39,471 nucleotides of DNA from a virus, in IMG/VR virus record IMGVR_UViG_3300033149_000835, positions 1 to 39,471 of that record. One strand, given 5' to 3'. Within the stretch, counting starts at the first letter, position 1; every line of letters starts with the position of its first letter. Below are positions 28,911-36,411 of this stretch, one piece after another. The position numbers were made by a program, and so were the translations under genes. The notes under the pieces were generated by a model that was not told the origin of the DNA, made no database searches, and saw only the letters and a program-made list of their open reading frames with translations.

Positions 28911-29705
28911 ATGCTTAAATCGGTATATATACAAACAAATACTCTGTGCAACAGCCGTTGTATTATCTGTCCTTACAAAGATACCTATGCTGGTAAGCGT
29001 GTTGGTAGAATGAGTTATGATTTGGCTATAAAGATATTCAAAGATTTAGGGGAAGATTATGAAGGCGAGATAGGGTTTTATTTTCAGTATGAACCTCTAA
29101 TGGATAGCCGGTTGCCTGAATTTCTAAAGTTAGCTAGGTGGGAATGCCCTAAGTCGAGAATTACAATATCAACCAACGCACAACTATTAGTTAAGAACTG
29201 GCAGAAACAGTTGATTGATTCACCACTTGATTGTGTTTACTTCAATGTATTAGGCGGAACTAAAAAGACTTATGAAAAGATAATGCATCCGCTTAACTGG
29301 GAAACGACTATTAAGAATATCAATGAGTTTGCAAAGAAATTTAAAGGCTCAATGTTCATTAACTATATAAAGATAAAAGAAAATAAAAAGGAAATTGGCG
29401 CTTTAATGAAAGTGCTACCGAATAATATCGGATTTATAACTGAATACTGGGCAAGTGATAGAAATAAGCGCATTAAAATAAATAAGCCCAAAGGTGCAAA
29501 AACTAGGTTTGTAACCGATCATAACTGCAATGTAATCGGGAAAGGTTTATATATTTACTATGACGGCAAAGTTCCGTTATGCTGTGAGATATGGGATAGA
29601 GAAGTTATTATAGGTGATGTCAAAAAACAAAATCTTTATAATATATTTAATTCACCTAAAAAGCATACACGATATGATGTGTGCAAGGAGTGTTTAATGC
29701 AATGA
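28911..29705 (+). CDS. Radical SAM protein with SPASM-like C-terminal Cys cluster
   Basis: A 264-residue protein. 'TLCNSRCIICPYKD' has the CxxxCxxC motif (C13, C17, C20) that binds the 4Fe-4S cluster and SAM. 'GEIGFYFQYEPLMDSRL' is the 'GGEP'-like SAM-binding strand and 'ITISTNAQLL' the next conserved strand. The C-terminus has 'CNVIGKGLYIYYDGKVPLCC' and 'YDVCKECLMQ', a SPASM/twitch-like cysteine set for extra clusters. It would catalyse a radical modification of a sugar or peptide; substrate unknown. Confidence 0.85.
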   Translation: MLKSVYIQTNTLCNSRCIICPYKDTYAGKRVGRMSYDLAIKIFKDLGEDYEGEIGFYFQYEPLMDSRLPEFLKLARWECPKSRITISTNAQLLVKNWQKQLIDSPLDCVYFNVLGGTKKTYEKIMHPLNWETTIKNINEFAKKFKGSMFINYIKIKENKKEIGALMKVLPNNIGFITEYWASDRNKRIKINKPKGAKTRFVTDHNCNVIGKGLYIYYDGKVPLCCEIWDREVIIGDVKKQNLYNIFNSPKKHTRYDVCKECLMQ

Positions 29706-29944
29706 AAAAAATATATAAAGAAAAATATTATAAAGTTAAGTTTTATAGTAAGGGTAATAAGTTAATGGCAACATCTTTTTTATGGAAAAGTGTAGCTGAA
29801 CCAACACCATTTAATTCTTGGGGGGCGCTATTAAACGCAATTTCAATACATAATTTTGATAAAGCAACAGCGAATAAACATGAAGCAAGAGCTTGTAAAG
29901 AGATAGAAGAAAAAACAGTTAAAATAATAATTGAAAAATTATGA
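29702..29944 (+). CDS. Small hypothetical protein in the glycan island
   Basis: An 80-residue basic protein, MKKIYKEKYYKVKFYSKGNK, ending 'EIEEKTVKIIIEKL', with strands at both ends and a helix between. ATG 29702 overlaps the radical SAM stop (ATGA); a GTG at 29681 in frame is unlikely. No family is recognised. Confidence 0.55.
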   Translation: MKKIYKEKYYKVKFYSKGNKLMATSFLWKSVAEPTPFNSWGALLNAISIHNFDKATANKHEARACKEIEEKTVKIIIEKL

Positions 29945-30627
29945 TAGGCGCATTTATATTATCAACAGGGCAAGAAACAGAAGGATCGTCAATAGCTTCA
30001 ATAGCTAAGCAGGTCAAGTTCCTTAGAATTATTAAACAACGCCCTGTTAATCGGTCAATCAATTTATGTTTCCGTTTGGCAGAAGAATATAAACTAACTT
30101 ATTTTGTGATACTCGGTGCTGACACTATCCATTATGAACACTCAATTAAGACAATGGCCAAGTATATGACTGATAAATTATGGTGTGTAATGGGTAAACT
30201 AGACGACTATTATAGGGGATCAGACAGTTATGGCAACCATTTATATAACGCTAAAGCACTTAAAGGGTATAGAGTTGATGAATCTGATCCGCTTTATGAC
30301 CATGCTATACACGCTGATATGGATAAAAAGGGATTTAAGAAAGTATTAACTAAGGAGATTATTGGCAAGCATCATCCTATGTGGACAACCCAAGAGGCTT
30401 TTGAGAAACATTTATTTAGCGGTAAGCGGTATAAAGATAAGGATTTTAGAATATACTATAACCAGGTAAAGAAACGGCACACAGAGAATCCCTGTGAAGT
30501 TAATCGGGCTGCCTATGAAGGATTTAAGGCTGGCATTGGTAATAAGCCTAAACCATTAATTCATTCTGAAACGCCGGAATGGAAAAAAGTTAAACATTTA
30601 TTTAAACAGGAAAAATTAATATGGTAA
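29941..30627 (+). CDS. Glycosyltransferase-like protein, GT2-type half
   Basis: A 228-residue protein. 'RPVNRSINLCFRLAEEYKL' followed by 'TYFVILGADTIHYEHSIKTM' fits the GT2 helix and acidic strand, with D61 at the DxD place (A-D-T). The N-terminal nucleotide-binding beta strand is short (MIGAFILSTGQ), so it may be an unusual or partial GT-A domain. A possible acceptor-binding C-terminal domain follows. Lower confidence than the other GT calls. Confidence 0.55.
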   Translation: MIGAFILSTGQETEGSSIASIAKQVKFLRIIKQRPVNRSINLCFRLAEEYKLTYFVILGADTIHYEHSIKTMAKYMTDKLWCVMGKLDDYYRGSDSYGNHLYNAKALKGYRVDESDPLYDHAIHADMDKKGFKKVLTKEIIGKHHPMWTTQEAFEKHLFSGKRYKDKDFRIYYNQVKKRHTENPCEVNRAAYEGFKAGIGNKPKPLIHSETPEWKKVKHLFKQEKLIW

Positions 30628-30854
30628 AGAAATATAAAAAAATTTCTTTTAGAACAAATGGTGTTTTTGTGCCTTGTTGTTTTACAATAGATGATGGTAA
30701 TTATGTTACTCACATATATCCACCTAAAAAATTTAATGTTAAATATTTACAAAAATGGTCAGATGATTTTATGAAAGAATATAAGCTCGAAGGTAAAATA
30801 ATTTTTAAAAAATTGAAAAGGGGAATAAAATATGAATACAAAGAAAAAACTTAA
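30621..30854 (+). CDS. Small hypothetical protein
   Basis: A 77-residue basic protein, MVKKYKKISFRTNGVFVPCC, with aromatic strands and 'YLQKWSDDFMKEYKLEGK'. It overlaps the next gene by 23 bases and the previous by seven. No family is recognised; it may be a small partner in the operon. Confidence 0.5.
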   Translation: MVKKYKKISFRTNGVFVPCCFTIDDGNYVTHIYPPKKFNVKYLQKWSDDFMKEYKLEGKIIFKKLKRGIKYEYKEKT

Positions 30855-31851
30855 AATTGTTTGCACACATTGGCAGATTATGCACTGGTGGGATTTATTC
30901 AATGCACTTAAGGAACACGCTGACTTTTATTTGATAACAAATAATCACCGAGACTGGCGCAAGCCACAATATTTAGCAGCTAGGTCAATACCTGACAATG
31001 TTTACTTTGTGCCTTATTATGAAAAGGGGAAATACGATTTTGCTATTCTTAATATTGATCAGCAATGTTCTAATCCGAGGCTTGGCAAAACTAGACTGTT
31101 TATAGAACTCAACGAATTGATACAGGATATTCCGAAGGTCATTATAAACCACGCAACACCTGTTTATCCTGAACTTCTTGCTAAGGCCGGAGAAACATAT
31201 TTGGAAGCTGAAAAAGAATGCAGGAAGATTATTAAGGGTATGGTTGGCGATACTCTAATGGTTACGAATAGTTATCAAGCTGCAACAGAGGCAGAGTGGG
31301 GTTGGGGTTATCCCATATGGCACGGATTAAACGCTGACGAATGGCTGGATTTACCAAAAGAGCCACGCATATTTTCTGCGTTATCACCGGGTGGCTGTGA
31401 TGAATATTATAACAGGTCTATGATGAATGAGGTTATACGGCAGATGTCAGAGAAGTGGGGACATACAATTTATTGGGCTAAAATAAATGTCGGCACACAA
31501 AGATCAATAACAGACTATAAAGAGTATCTGGGCAAGTCGCTTATTTATCTTGATGTATCATTTAGAACTCCAATGAACAGGGCTAGAGCAGAAGCTATGC
31601 TATCGGGCTGTTGCGTAGTGCAAGTTGACGGCGGACACGATTTGAAAAGATTTGCTAGAAATGGTGAGAATATGATTTTAGTTAATAACAAACCTGAACA
31701 GATAGTGCAGACTTTGATTGAATTGGTTGAGAAGCGGTATAAGAAGTGTGTGAAGATTGGACAAGCTGGAAAGGAAACTGCTAAGAAATATTTTAATAGG
31801 GAACGCTATCGTGATGATTGGCTTAAACTTATAAAGGAAAAAATATTATGA
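30832..31851 (+). CDS. Glycosyltransferase, GT-B fold (GT4-like)
   Basis: A 339-residue protein. 'LKIVCTHWQIMHWWDLFNAL' opens the N-terminal Rossmann domain, 'VGDTLMVTNSYQAATEAEWG' links to the second, and 'MNRARAEAMLSGCCVVQVDG' with 'GENMILVNNKPEQIVQTL' is the nucleotide-sugar end of GT4-like proteins (E in R-A-E-A). AAGGGG at 30819-30824 is a weak Shine-Dalgarno for ATG 30832. Donor unknown. Confidence 0.75.
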   Translation: MNTKKKLKIVCTHWQIMHWWDLFNALKEHADFYLITNNHRDWRKPQYLAARSIPDNVYFVPYYEKGKYDFAILNIDQQCSNPRLGKTRLFIELNELIQDIPKVIINHATPVYPELLAKAGETYLEAEKECRKIIKGMVGDTLMVTNSYQAATEAEWGWGYPIWHGLNADEWLDLPKEPRIFSALSPGGCDEYYNRSMMNEVIRQMSEKWGHTIYWAKINVGTQRSITDYKEYLGKSLIYLDVSFRTPMNRARAEAMLSGCCVVQVDGGHDLKRFARNGENMILVNNKPEQIVQTLIELVEKRYKKCVKIGQAGKETAKKYFNRERYRDDWLKLIKEKIL

Positions 31852-32708
31852 AAATAAGTATATGCACATTTGAAAAGTGGAATGGCCGAGAACCTGGCAC
31901 AATAGGTTCATCAATGATTAGAGGTAAATGGATTGCCGAGAAATGGCCGGAGGCTAAGATATGGAGTAATGGCCAGAAGGCTGATGTTATGATATTCCAA
32001 AAGGTTTATTCAAAAGAAATGATGACTGACTTTAAGGGAATTAAGATTTTAGACCTCTGTGATCCTGACTGGTTCAGCACTGAGCAGACAAGATGTTATA
32101 TCAACGAACTGTCCACTATGGTTGATGCTATTACCTGTTCAACCCAAGAACTTGTTGATTTCATAAAAACATTTGCTAAAATTCCAGTGGTCTATATTCC
32201 GGACAGGCTTAATTTGGATTATTTCACTACTAAAAAGCAACACACTGAACGGGCTAAGATAGTTGTTTGGTTCGGTTATAGCTACAACGCCAAAGAAGTG
32301 TTGCCGAGAGTATTACAATCTTTGAAAGCACGACAGCTTAATTTAAAAGTAATTTCTAATGCACCATTTGAACCCAACGAAGATTTTGGAGTGAGAATTG
32401 ATAATGTTGTGTGGATACCGGAAAACGCTTATATGGAAATACAAGCTGGGGATATGTCTATCAATCCTCCGGCGCTAGTAAAACAATTCAGGTTTAAATC
32501 AAATAATAAAACACTTATATCCTGGGGACTTGGTTTGCCAGTTTGTAATCTAGCTGATGATATGGATAGATTTTTAGACCCGAAGGAAAGGGAAAAGGAA
32601 GTCGATATACGCCGAAAAGAAATAGGCGAGAAGTGGGATATTATAGATAGTGTTAAACAATATAAGGACTTAATATGTCATATACAGAAAACGAAAAAGA
32701 ACAATTAA
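31848..32708 (+). CDS. Glycosyltransferase-like protein, GT-B type
   Basis: A 286-residue protein with two Rossmann-like halves: 'ISICTFEKWNGREPGTIGSS' and 'VVWFGYSYNAKEVLPRVLQS' as domain starts, 'AITCSTQELVDFI' and 'VVYIPDRLNLDYF' between them. The C-terminal half contains 'KSNNKTLISWGLGLPV', a loop where GT4 proteins bind the donor. It lacks the clear E-x7-E, so the activity is less sure. It is the last enzyme gene of the island and is followed by a promoter and portal. Confidence 0.6.
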   Translation: MKISICTFEKWNGREPGTIGSSMIRGKWIAEKWPEAKIWSNGQKADVMIFQKVYSKEMMTDFKGIKILDLCDPDWFSTEQTRCYINELSTMVDAITCSTQELVDFIKTFAKIPVVYIPDRLNLDYFTTKKQHTERAKIVVWFGYSYNAKEVLPRVLQSLKARQLNLKVISNAPFEPNEDFGVRIDNVVWIPENAYMEIQAGDMSINPPALVKQFRFKSNNKTLISWGLGLPVCNLADDMDRFLDPKEREKEVDIRRKEIGEKWDIIDSVKQYKDLICHIQKTKKNN

Positions 32709-32863
32709 ACAAGGAATTAATTAAATATTGTGAAAAAATAGGCTTTGGGAAATTCACAGTTGAAGTTCTTAATGGCACGCCAATAAATATAGAAAGGGGT
32801 TTACAGAGGATAAGACTGGATAAGGGCTTGACAAATTTTCCAGGTAATGCCACAATGAAATAA
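32675..32863 (+). CDS. Small DUF2292-like protein
   Basis: A 62-residue protein, MSYTENEKEQLNKELIKYCE, then 'IGFGKFTVEVLNGTPINIE' and 'LQRIRLDKGL'. The G-x-[FV]-x-[FV]-x-V-x-[ND]-G-x-[PV]-[IV] stretch resembles small DUF2292 proteins. It overlaps the last glycosyltransferase gene by 34 bases and contains the -35 of the portal promoter in its 3' end. Confidence 0.5.
   Translation: MSYTENEKEQLNKELIKYCEKIGFGKFTVEVLNGTPINIERGLQRIRLDKGLTNFPGNATMK
32828..32856 (+). promoter_or_regulatory. Promoter for the portal/late gene block
   Basis: TTGACA (32828-32833), 17-base spacer, CACAAT (32851-32856, four of six). The context 'CTTGACAAAT' is shared with the promoters at 8731 and 36309 and the TTGACA at 9888. 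A stem-loop leader follows at 32884-32914. Confidence 0.6.
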
Positions 32864-32883
32864 GAAGTCAAACTTACCACGAC

Positions 32884-32914
32884 AGACGGGAAGTTATTTA
32901 ATAATTTGCCGTCT
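32884..32914 (+). promoter_or_regulatory. Stem-loop leader with ACGACAGACG element (portal)
   Basis: AGACGG (32884-32889) pairs with CCGTCT (32909-32914). The 5' arm is part of ACGACAGACG, found again at the same place in the leader of the prohead protease (36357-36366). A T-rich run follows the stem and the ATG is at 32921. It could be an early terminator needing antitermination, or a translation control hairpin. Confidence 0.55.
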
Positions 32915-32920
32915 TTTATT

Positions 32921-35182
32921 ATGAAAATATTTGGAATAAATATAGGCAGAGAACCAAAACAAGTGCCTAAAACAGAAACAAAAGAGAAGAATCTAGTGCC
33001 GTTTTCAGCTCTTACTTACTATAATCAATATTCAACAGACTTGTCGTTAGAGGCACAAATGAGGGCTTATAAGTCGTGGGTATATGCCGCAGTCAGCAAG
33101 AGATCGCAGGAAGTGGCTGGAATACAACTTACATTAAATAAAATAACAACAAAGGGTGGAGAACAAGTGGTGGAGGAGGTTAAAGTTCATCCTGTTTTGG
33201 ATTTGCTGGATAAGGTAAATCCATTTATGACTTACGCTGATTTAGTGGAAACAACTTTTACTTATTGGGATTTAACAGGGAATGCCTATTGGTGGCTTAT
33301 AAAATCAGGTGGTAAGATAGTGGAGATATGGCCGTATTTACGCCCTGATCGCATGATTGTAGTGCCAAGTGAATCAGAATTTGTTAGCGGATATAACTAT
33401 CATATACCGGGAACTGCTAACTATAAACACTATGAACCTGATGAGATTATACACTTTAAATATGTGAATCCGCTTGATCCTTATTATGGTGTATCGCCTG
33501 TTAAGGCAGCAGAACTAGCCATAGCCACAGATGAGAAGGCCGGCTTTTGGAATTATAGGTTTTTCGGTAATAGTGCCAGGCCTGACTTCCTTATTAGCTT
33601 TGAGGAAGGTATATCAGATGACCAGGCAGAGAGGTTTAGAACACAGTGGGAGAACGCACATAAGCAAGGCAAAGAGCATAGGGTTGGCTTCATTTCAAAG
33701 GGTAAGGTTGAGAAAACTAGCTATTCACAGAAGGATATGGACTTTATCAGCCAGCGTAATTTTGCAAGAGATGAGATATTGGCTGCATTTAAAGTGCCGA
33801 AAGCTATACTCGATCCGCAGGAGATTAACTTTGCTGCCAGTAAGGTAGCTAAGGAGATATTTTTAGAGGAGGTTATTGTGCCTAATATGAAGCGGTTTGT
33901 AGGATATTTGAATGAGTTTTTACTGCCGCAGTTTGGCGGAGATAACCTATTCTTTGACTTTATTTCTCCTATGGAAGAAGATGTTGAACAGAAGTTAAAG
34001 CGTTATGAAAGCCTGGCAAGGGTTGGCGCAATTTCACCTAATGAGGTCAGGGAAGATGAGGGTATGCCGCCATATGAGGGTGGAGATAATATCTATCTGC
34101 CGTCTATGCAAATTCCTGTTGGCGGAACAGAGGGTGCGATTGAACAAGAGCCTATAAAGTTAGGAACTGTCAATGATAGAAAACGAATTAAAAAATATAA
34201 TGTAAGGGTGCGATCACACTCTAAGACAGCAGAGGAGATTGAGAAGATTAAAAAGGATTTAAAGAAATCCGGAGTGTTAAAAAAGAAAAAGTTTGTAATG
34301 CCTAAAAAGAAAATATATAAGAGTGATGAAGAATTAGCTAAGGAAATGGTATGGAAAGAACTAATGAGAAAGAATGAAAAGGATGCCGAGAAAATGGCTA
34401 AACTTGTTAATAAAGAATTTAAGCGGCAGGAGGCCAGCGTTCAGCGTTCTTTACACGAAAAAGACTTAGCATTTAAGTTTAATGTAGAAACAGAAACAGA
34501 AATATTTACTAAAGTGTTTACTCCTTTGATACTGGAGTTTGTAGAAAAGTATGGGGAGGAGGCACTGAACAAATTAGGCCTTGCTAACTTTGATACCACT
34601 AAAATAGTGGCAGACCATGTTGGAGAAACGACTAGAGCGTTTGCTAAAGATGTATCTGTTACTACTGAAAAAAGAATAAGGACATCAATTAAGAATGGAC
34701 TAACACAGGGAGAAACTACTGTGGAAATTAAAAAACGGATTGGCAATATATTCATACCAAGCAGGGCTACTGCGATTTCAAGAACAGAAGTTGGCAAGTC
34801 ATCTAATTATGGAATTGTTGAAGGGTGGAAGCAATCAGGCGTAGTTGAAAAGAAAGAATGGTTTACAAATCCCGGTGCTTGCCCGATATGTGTGCCAAGA
34901 CATGGCAAGACGATTTCTATAAATAAAAGTTTTCATTTTACAGGCGAAGCTAATGATCCGTTGTTCGGTGATGTATCTGCACCGCCAGCCCATGTGAATT
35001 GCCGTTGCACAGTATTACCTGTTGTAAAAACCAGATCGCAGATAATGGTGGAGGGTAAAGCTAAGATGACTGAATTAGATAATGTTATAAAAGAAACTAA
35101 AGAAAAAGGTGATAAAGAAATTGCTGGTGTCAGGGAGATTAAGGAAAATCTTAATAAGGAATTAAGTAATGGACAAGAATAA
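32921..35182 (+). CDS. Portal protein fused to a Mu F-like head morphogenesis domain
   Basis: A 753-residue protein from ATG 32921 (MKIFGINIGREPKQ); a TTG at 32906 lies in the leader stem. Residues about 20-415 are an HK97-type portal: 'WVYAAVSKRSQEVAGIQLTL', 'ETTFTYWDLTGNAYWWLI', 'YWLH'-like stem and 'VPKAILDPQEINFAASKVAK'. Residues about 440-560 are charged and helical. Residues about 570-715 are a Mu F (PF04233)-like domain: 'SRATAISRTEVGKSSNYG', 'FTNPGACPICVPRHGKT' and 'PPAHVNCRCTVLPV' with its Cys/His pattern. Usually these are separate genes. The portal is the dodecameric DNA channel; Mu F-like proteins are few copies inside the head. Confidence 0.9.
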   Translation: MKIFGINIGREPKQVPKTETKEKNLVPFSALTYYNQYSTDLSLEAQMRAYKSWVYAAVSKRSQEVAGIQLTLNKITTKGGEQVVEEVKVHPVLDLLDKVNPFMTYADLVETTFTYWDLTGNAYWWLIKSGGKIVEIWPYLRPDRMIVVPSESEFVSGYNYHIPGTANYKHYEPDEIIHFKYVNPLDPYYGVSPVKAAELAIATDEKAGFWNYRFFGNSARPDFLISFEEGISDDQAERFRTQWENAHKQGKEHRVGFISKGKVEKTSYSQKDMDFISQRNFARDEILAAFKVPKAILDPQEINFAASKVAKEIFLEEVIVPNMKRFVGYLNEFLLPQFGGDNLFFDFISPMEEDVEQKLKRYESLARVGAISPNEVREDEGMPPYEGGDNIYLPSMQIPVGGTEGAIEQEPIKLGTVNDRKRIKKYNVRVRSHSKTAEEIEKIKKDLKKSGVLKKKKFVMPKKKIYKSDEELAKEMVWKELMRKNEKDAEKMAKLVNKEFKRQEASVQRSLHEKDLAFKFNVETETEIFTKVFTPLILEFVEKYGEEALNKLGLANFDTTKIVADHVGETTRAFAKDVSVTTEKRIRTSIKNGLTQGETTVEIKKRIGNIFIPSRATAISRTEVGKSSNYGIVEGWKQSGVVEKKEWFTNPGACPICVPRHGKTISINKSFHFTGEANDPLFGDVSAPPAHVNCRCTVLPVVKTRSQIMVEGKAKMTELDNVIKETKEKGDKEIAGVREIKENLNKELSNGQE

Positions 35183-36305
35183 ATTATCTCAAAATCTTAA
35201 CAGAGCCTTTGGAGAAAAGACTGTTAATGTGATAATGCCTAAGCAATTCTTGGCTAACCTTAGCAAAATAATAGAACAACAGAATAAAGAGATCAGCGAG
35301 GTAATTGCAGAAAAAGGAAAAATGAACGAAGCGCTTTTAAAAGAATTAGTTGGCCAGCAAAAAATTGCACAGGAGTTATTTGTTAATTTAGAACAGGCTA
35401 TCAGAGAAAGCCGTGTTGATAGAGTTGAAATTGATAACTTTCCAGAGCAGAAAGAAATTAAAATACCCGAAACCAAGATACCTGAATACCCGGAATATCC
35501 AAAGGAAATTGATGTTAAAAAACCAAAGTGGTATGAACGATTTTCTGACGCAAAGATTTTAAAATATATTAAGGAGGGTTTTGAATGGAATGCAAAACAG
35601 GAACAGAAAGTAAATCTTGATAAATACCAGGATAAAAAAGAAGCACTTGCTGTTCGGTTAGTAGATAAATCTGGTAAAACTTTTTATGACGCTATAACCC
35701 AAGCTATTGCTGGTGGCATAGCAAGCCCACTAGATACTCATATGTTTTATTACTGTGATATGGATAATCAATGGGAAAGTGTAAAGGCGCATCACGGCAA
35801 TTTAACAATAATGTCGCATCTTGAACACGAAACTGTTAAAGGACATTCATTTTATGCTAGCACTTTTGATGAAACATTAGCTGATGAAGAAGGTCTTATA
35901 TTGGCGTTTAAGACAGATCCTACTCAACCTATGTTTTTTGATATTCACGCTTGGGGGTTACTTATGACACATATTCAAATTTATGAGGGCAGGACTTGGA
36001 CAGCAGGAACAGGCACACAATTAGATATATTTAACAGAAATAGAAATTCAGTCAATACATCAACAGTATGGGAAGATACAACCGGCGCTTTTTTACAGAC
36101 CAACCATGTTATTGAAAAACCAGCACCTAATGCAGACGGAACACTTATAGTCACGCATTATTTCGCTGGGAAACAAATTGGTGCAAGAATAGATATCCCT
36201 TTATTCTTGGAACTAAAACTTGATCAAACTTATGTTATTTATTTAGCAAGTAATAAAGCTAACAATTCTGGGGAATTAGGATTAAGCTGGCATGAACACG
36301 AATAG
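35169..36305 (+). CDS. Structural protein, probable head decoration or fibre
   Basis: A 378-residue protein. Residues 1-75 are helical (KIIEQQNKEISEVIAEKG, coiled coil), 90-120 are rich in proline (EIKIPETKIPEYPEYPKEID), and about 170-378 form a beta-rich domain beginning 'ALAVRLVDKSGKTFYDAI'. This order (coiled coil, Pro-rich hinge, beta domain) suits a head fibre or decoration protein. Gene position between portal and protease also supports a head role. It overlaps the portal gene by 14 bases. No family motif is recognised. Confidence 0.55.
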   Translation: MDKNKLSQNLNRAFGEKTVNVIMPKQFLANLSKIIEQQNKEISEVIAEKGKMNEALLKELVGQQKIAQELFVNLEQAIRESRVDRVEIDNFPEQKEIKIPETKIPEYPEYPKEIDVKKPKWYERFSDAKILKYIKEGFEWNAKQEQKVNLDKYQDKKEALAVRLVDKSGKTFYDAITQAIAGGIASPLDTHMFYYCDMDNQWESVKAHHGNLTIMSHLEHETVKGHSFYASTFDETLADEEGLILAFKTDPTQPMFFDIHAWGLLMTHIQIYEGRTWTAGTGTQLDIFNRNRNSVNTSTVWEDTTGAFLQTNHVIEKPAPNADGTLIVTHYFAGKQIGARIDIPLFLELKLDQTYVIYLASNKANNSGELGLSWHEHE

Positions 36306-36308
36306 GTC

Positions 36309-36338
36309 TTGACAAATACAATTAAATAGTCTTATAAT
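36309..36338 (+). promoter_or_regulatory. Promoter for protease/capsid block
   Basis: TTGACA (36309-36314), 18-base spacer, TATAAT (36333-36338): both hexamers perfect. It starts three bases after the preceding stop. High capsid demand fits a strong dedicated promoter here. Confidence 0.8.
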
Positions 36339-36363
36339 ATAAGCGAATCATTAACTACGACAG

Positions 36364-36391
36364 ACGAGTAATGTGTATCGCACTTACTCGT
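36364..36391 (+). promoter_or_regulatory. Stem-loop leader with ACGACAGACG element (protease)
   Basis: ACGAGTAA (36364-36371) pairs with TTACTCGT (36384-36391), continued by GTG with CAC after one bulged T, around the loop TATCG. The 5' side begins inside ACGACAGACG, as in the portal leader. TTTATTTTTAA follows, giving a terminator-like shape only 25 bases after the promoter -10. Confidence 0.6.
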
Positions 36392-36411
36392 TTATTTTTA
36401 ATGGAAAAAAT

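Noticed and set aside
33531-33848. Forward open frame of 105 codons inside the portal gene
   Set aside because: Out-of-frame shadow of the portal coding sequence; no start signal and no homology-like pattern.
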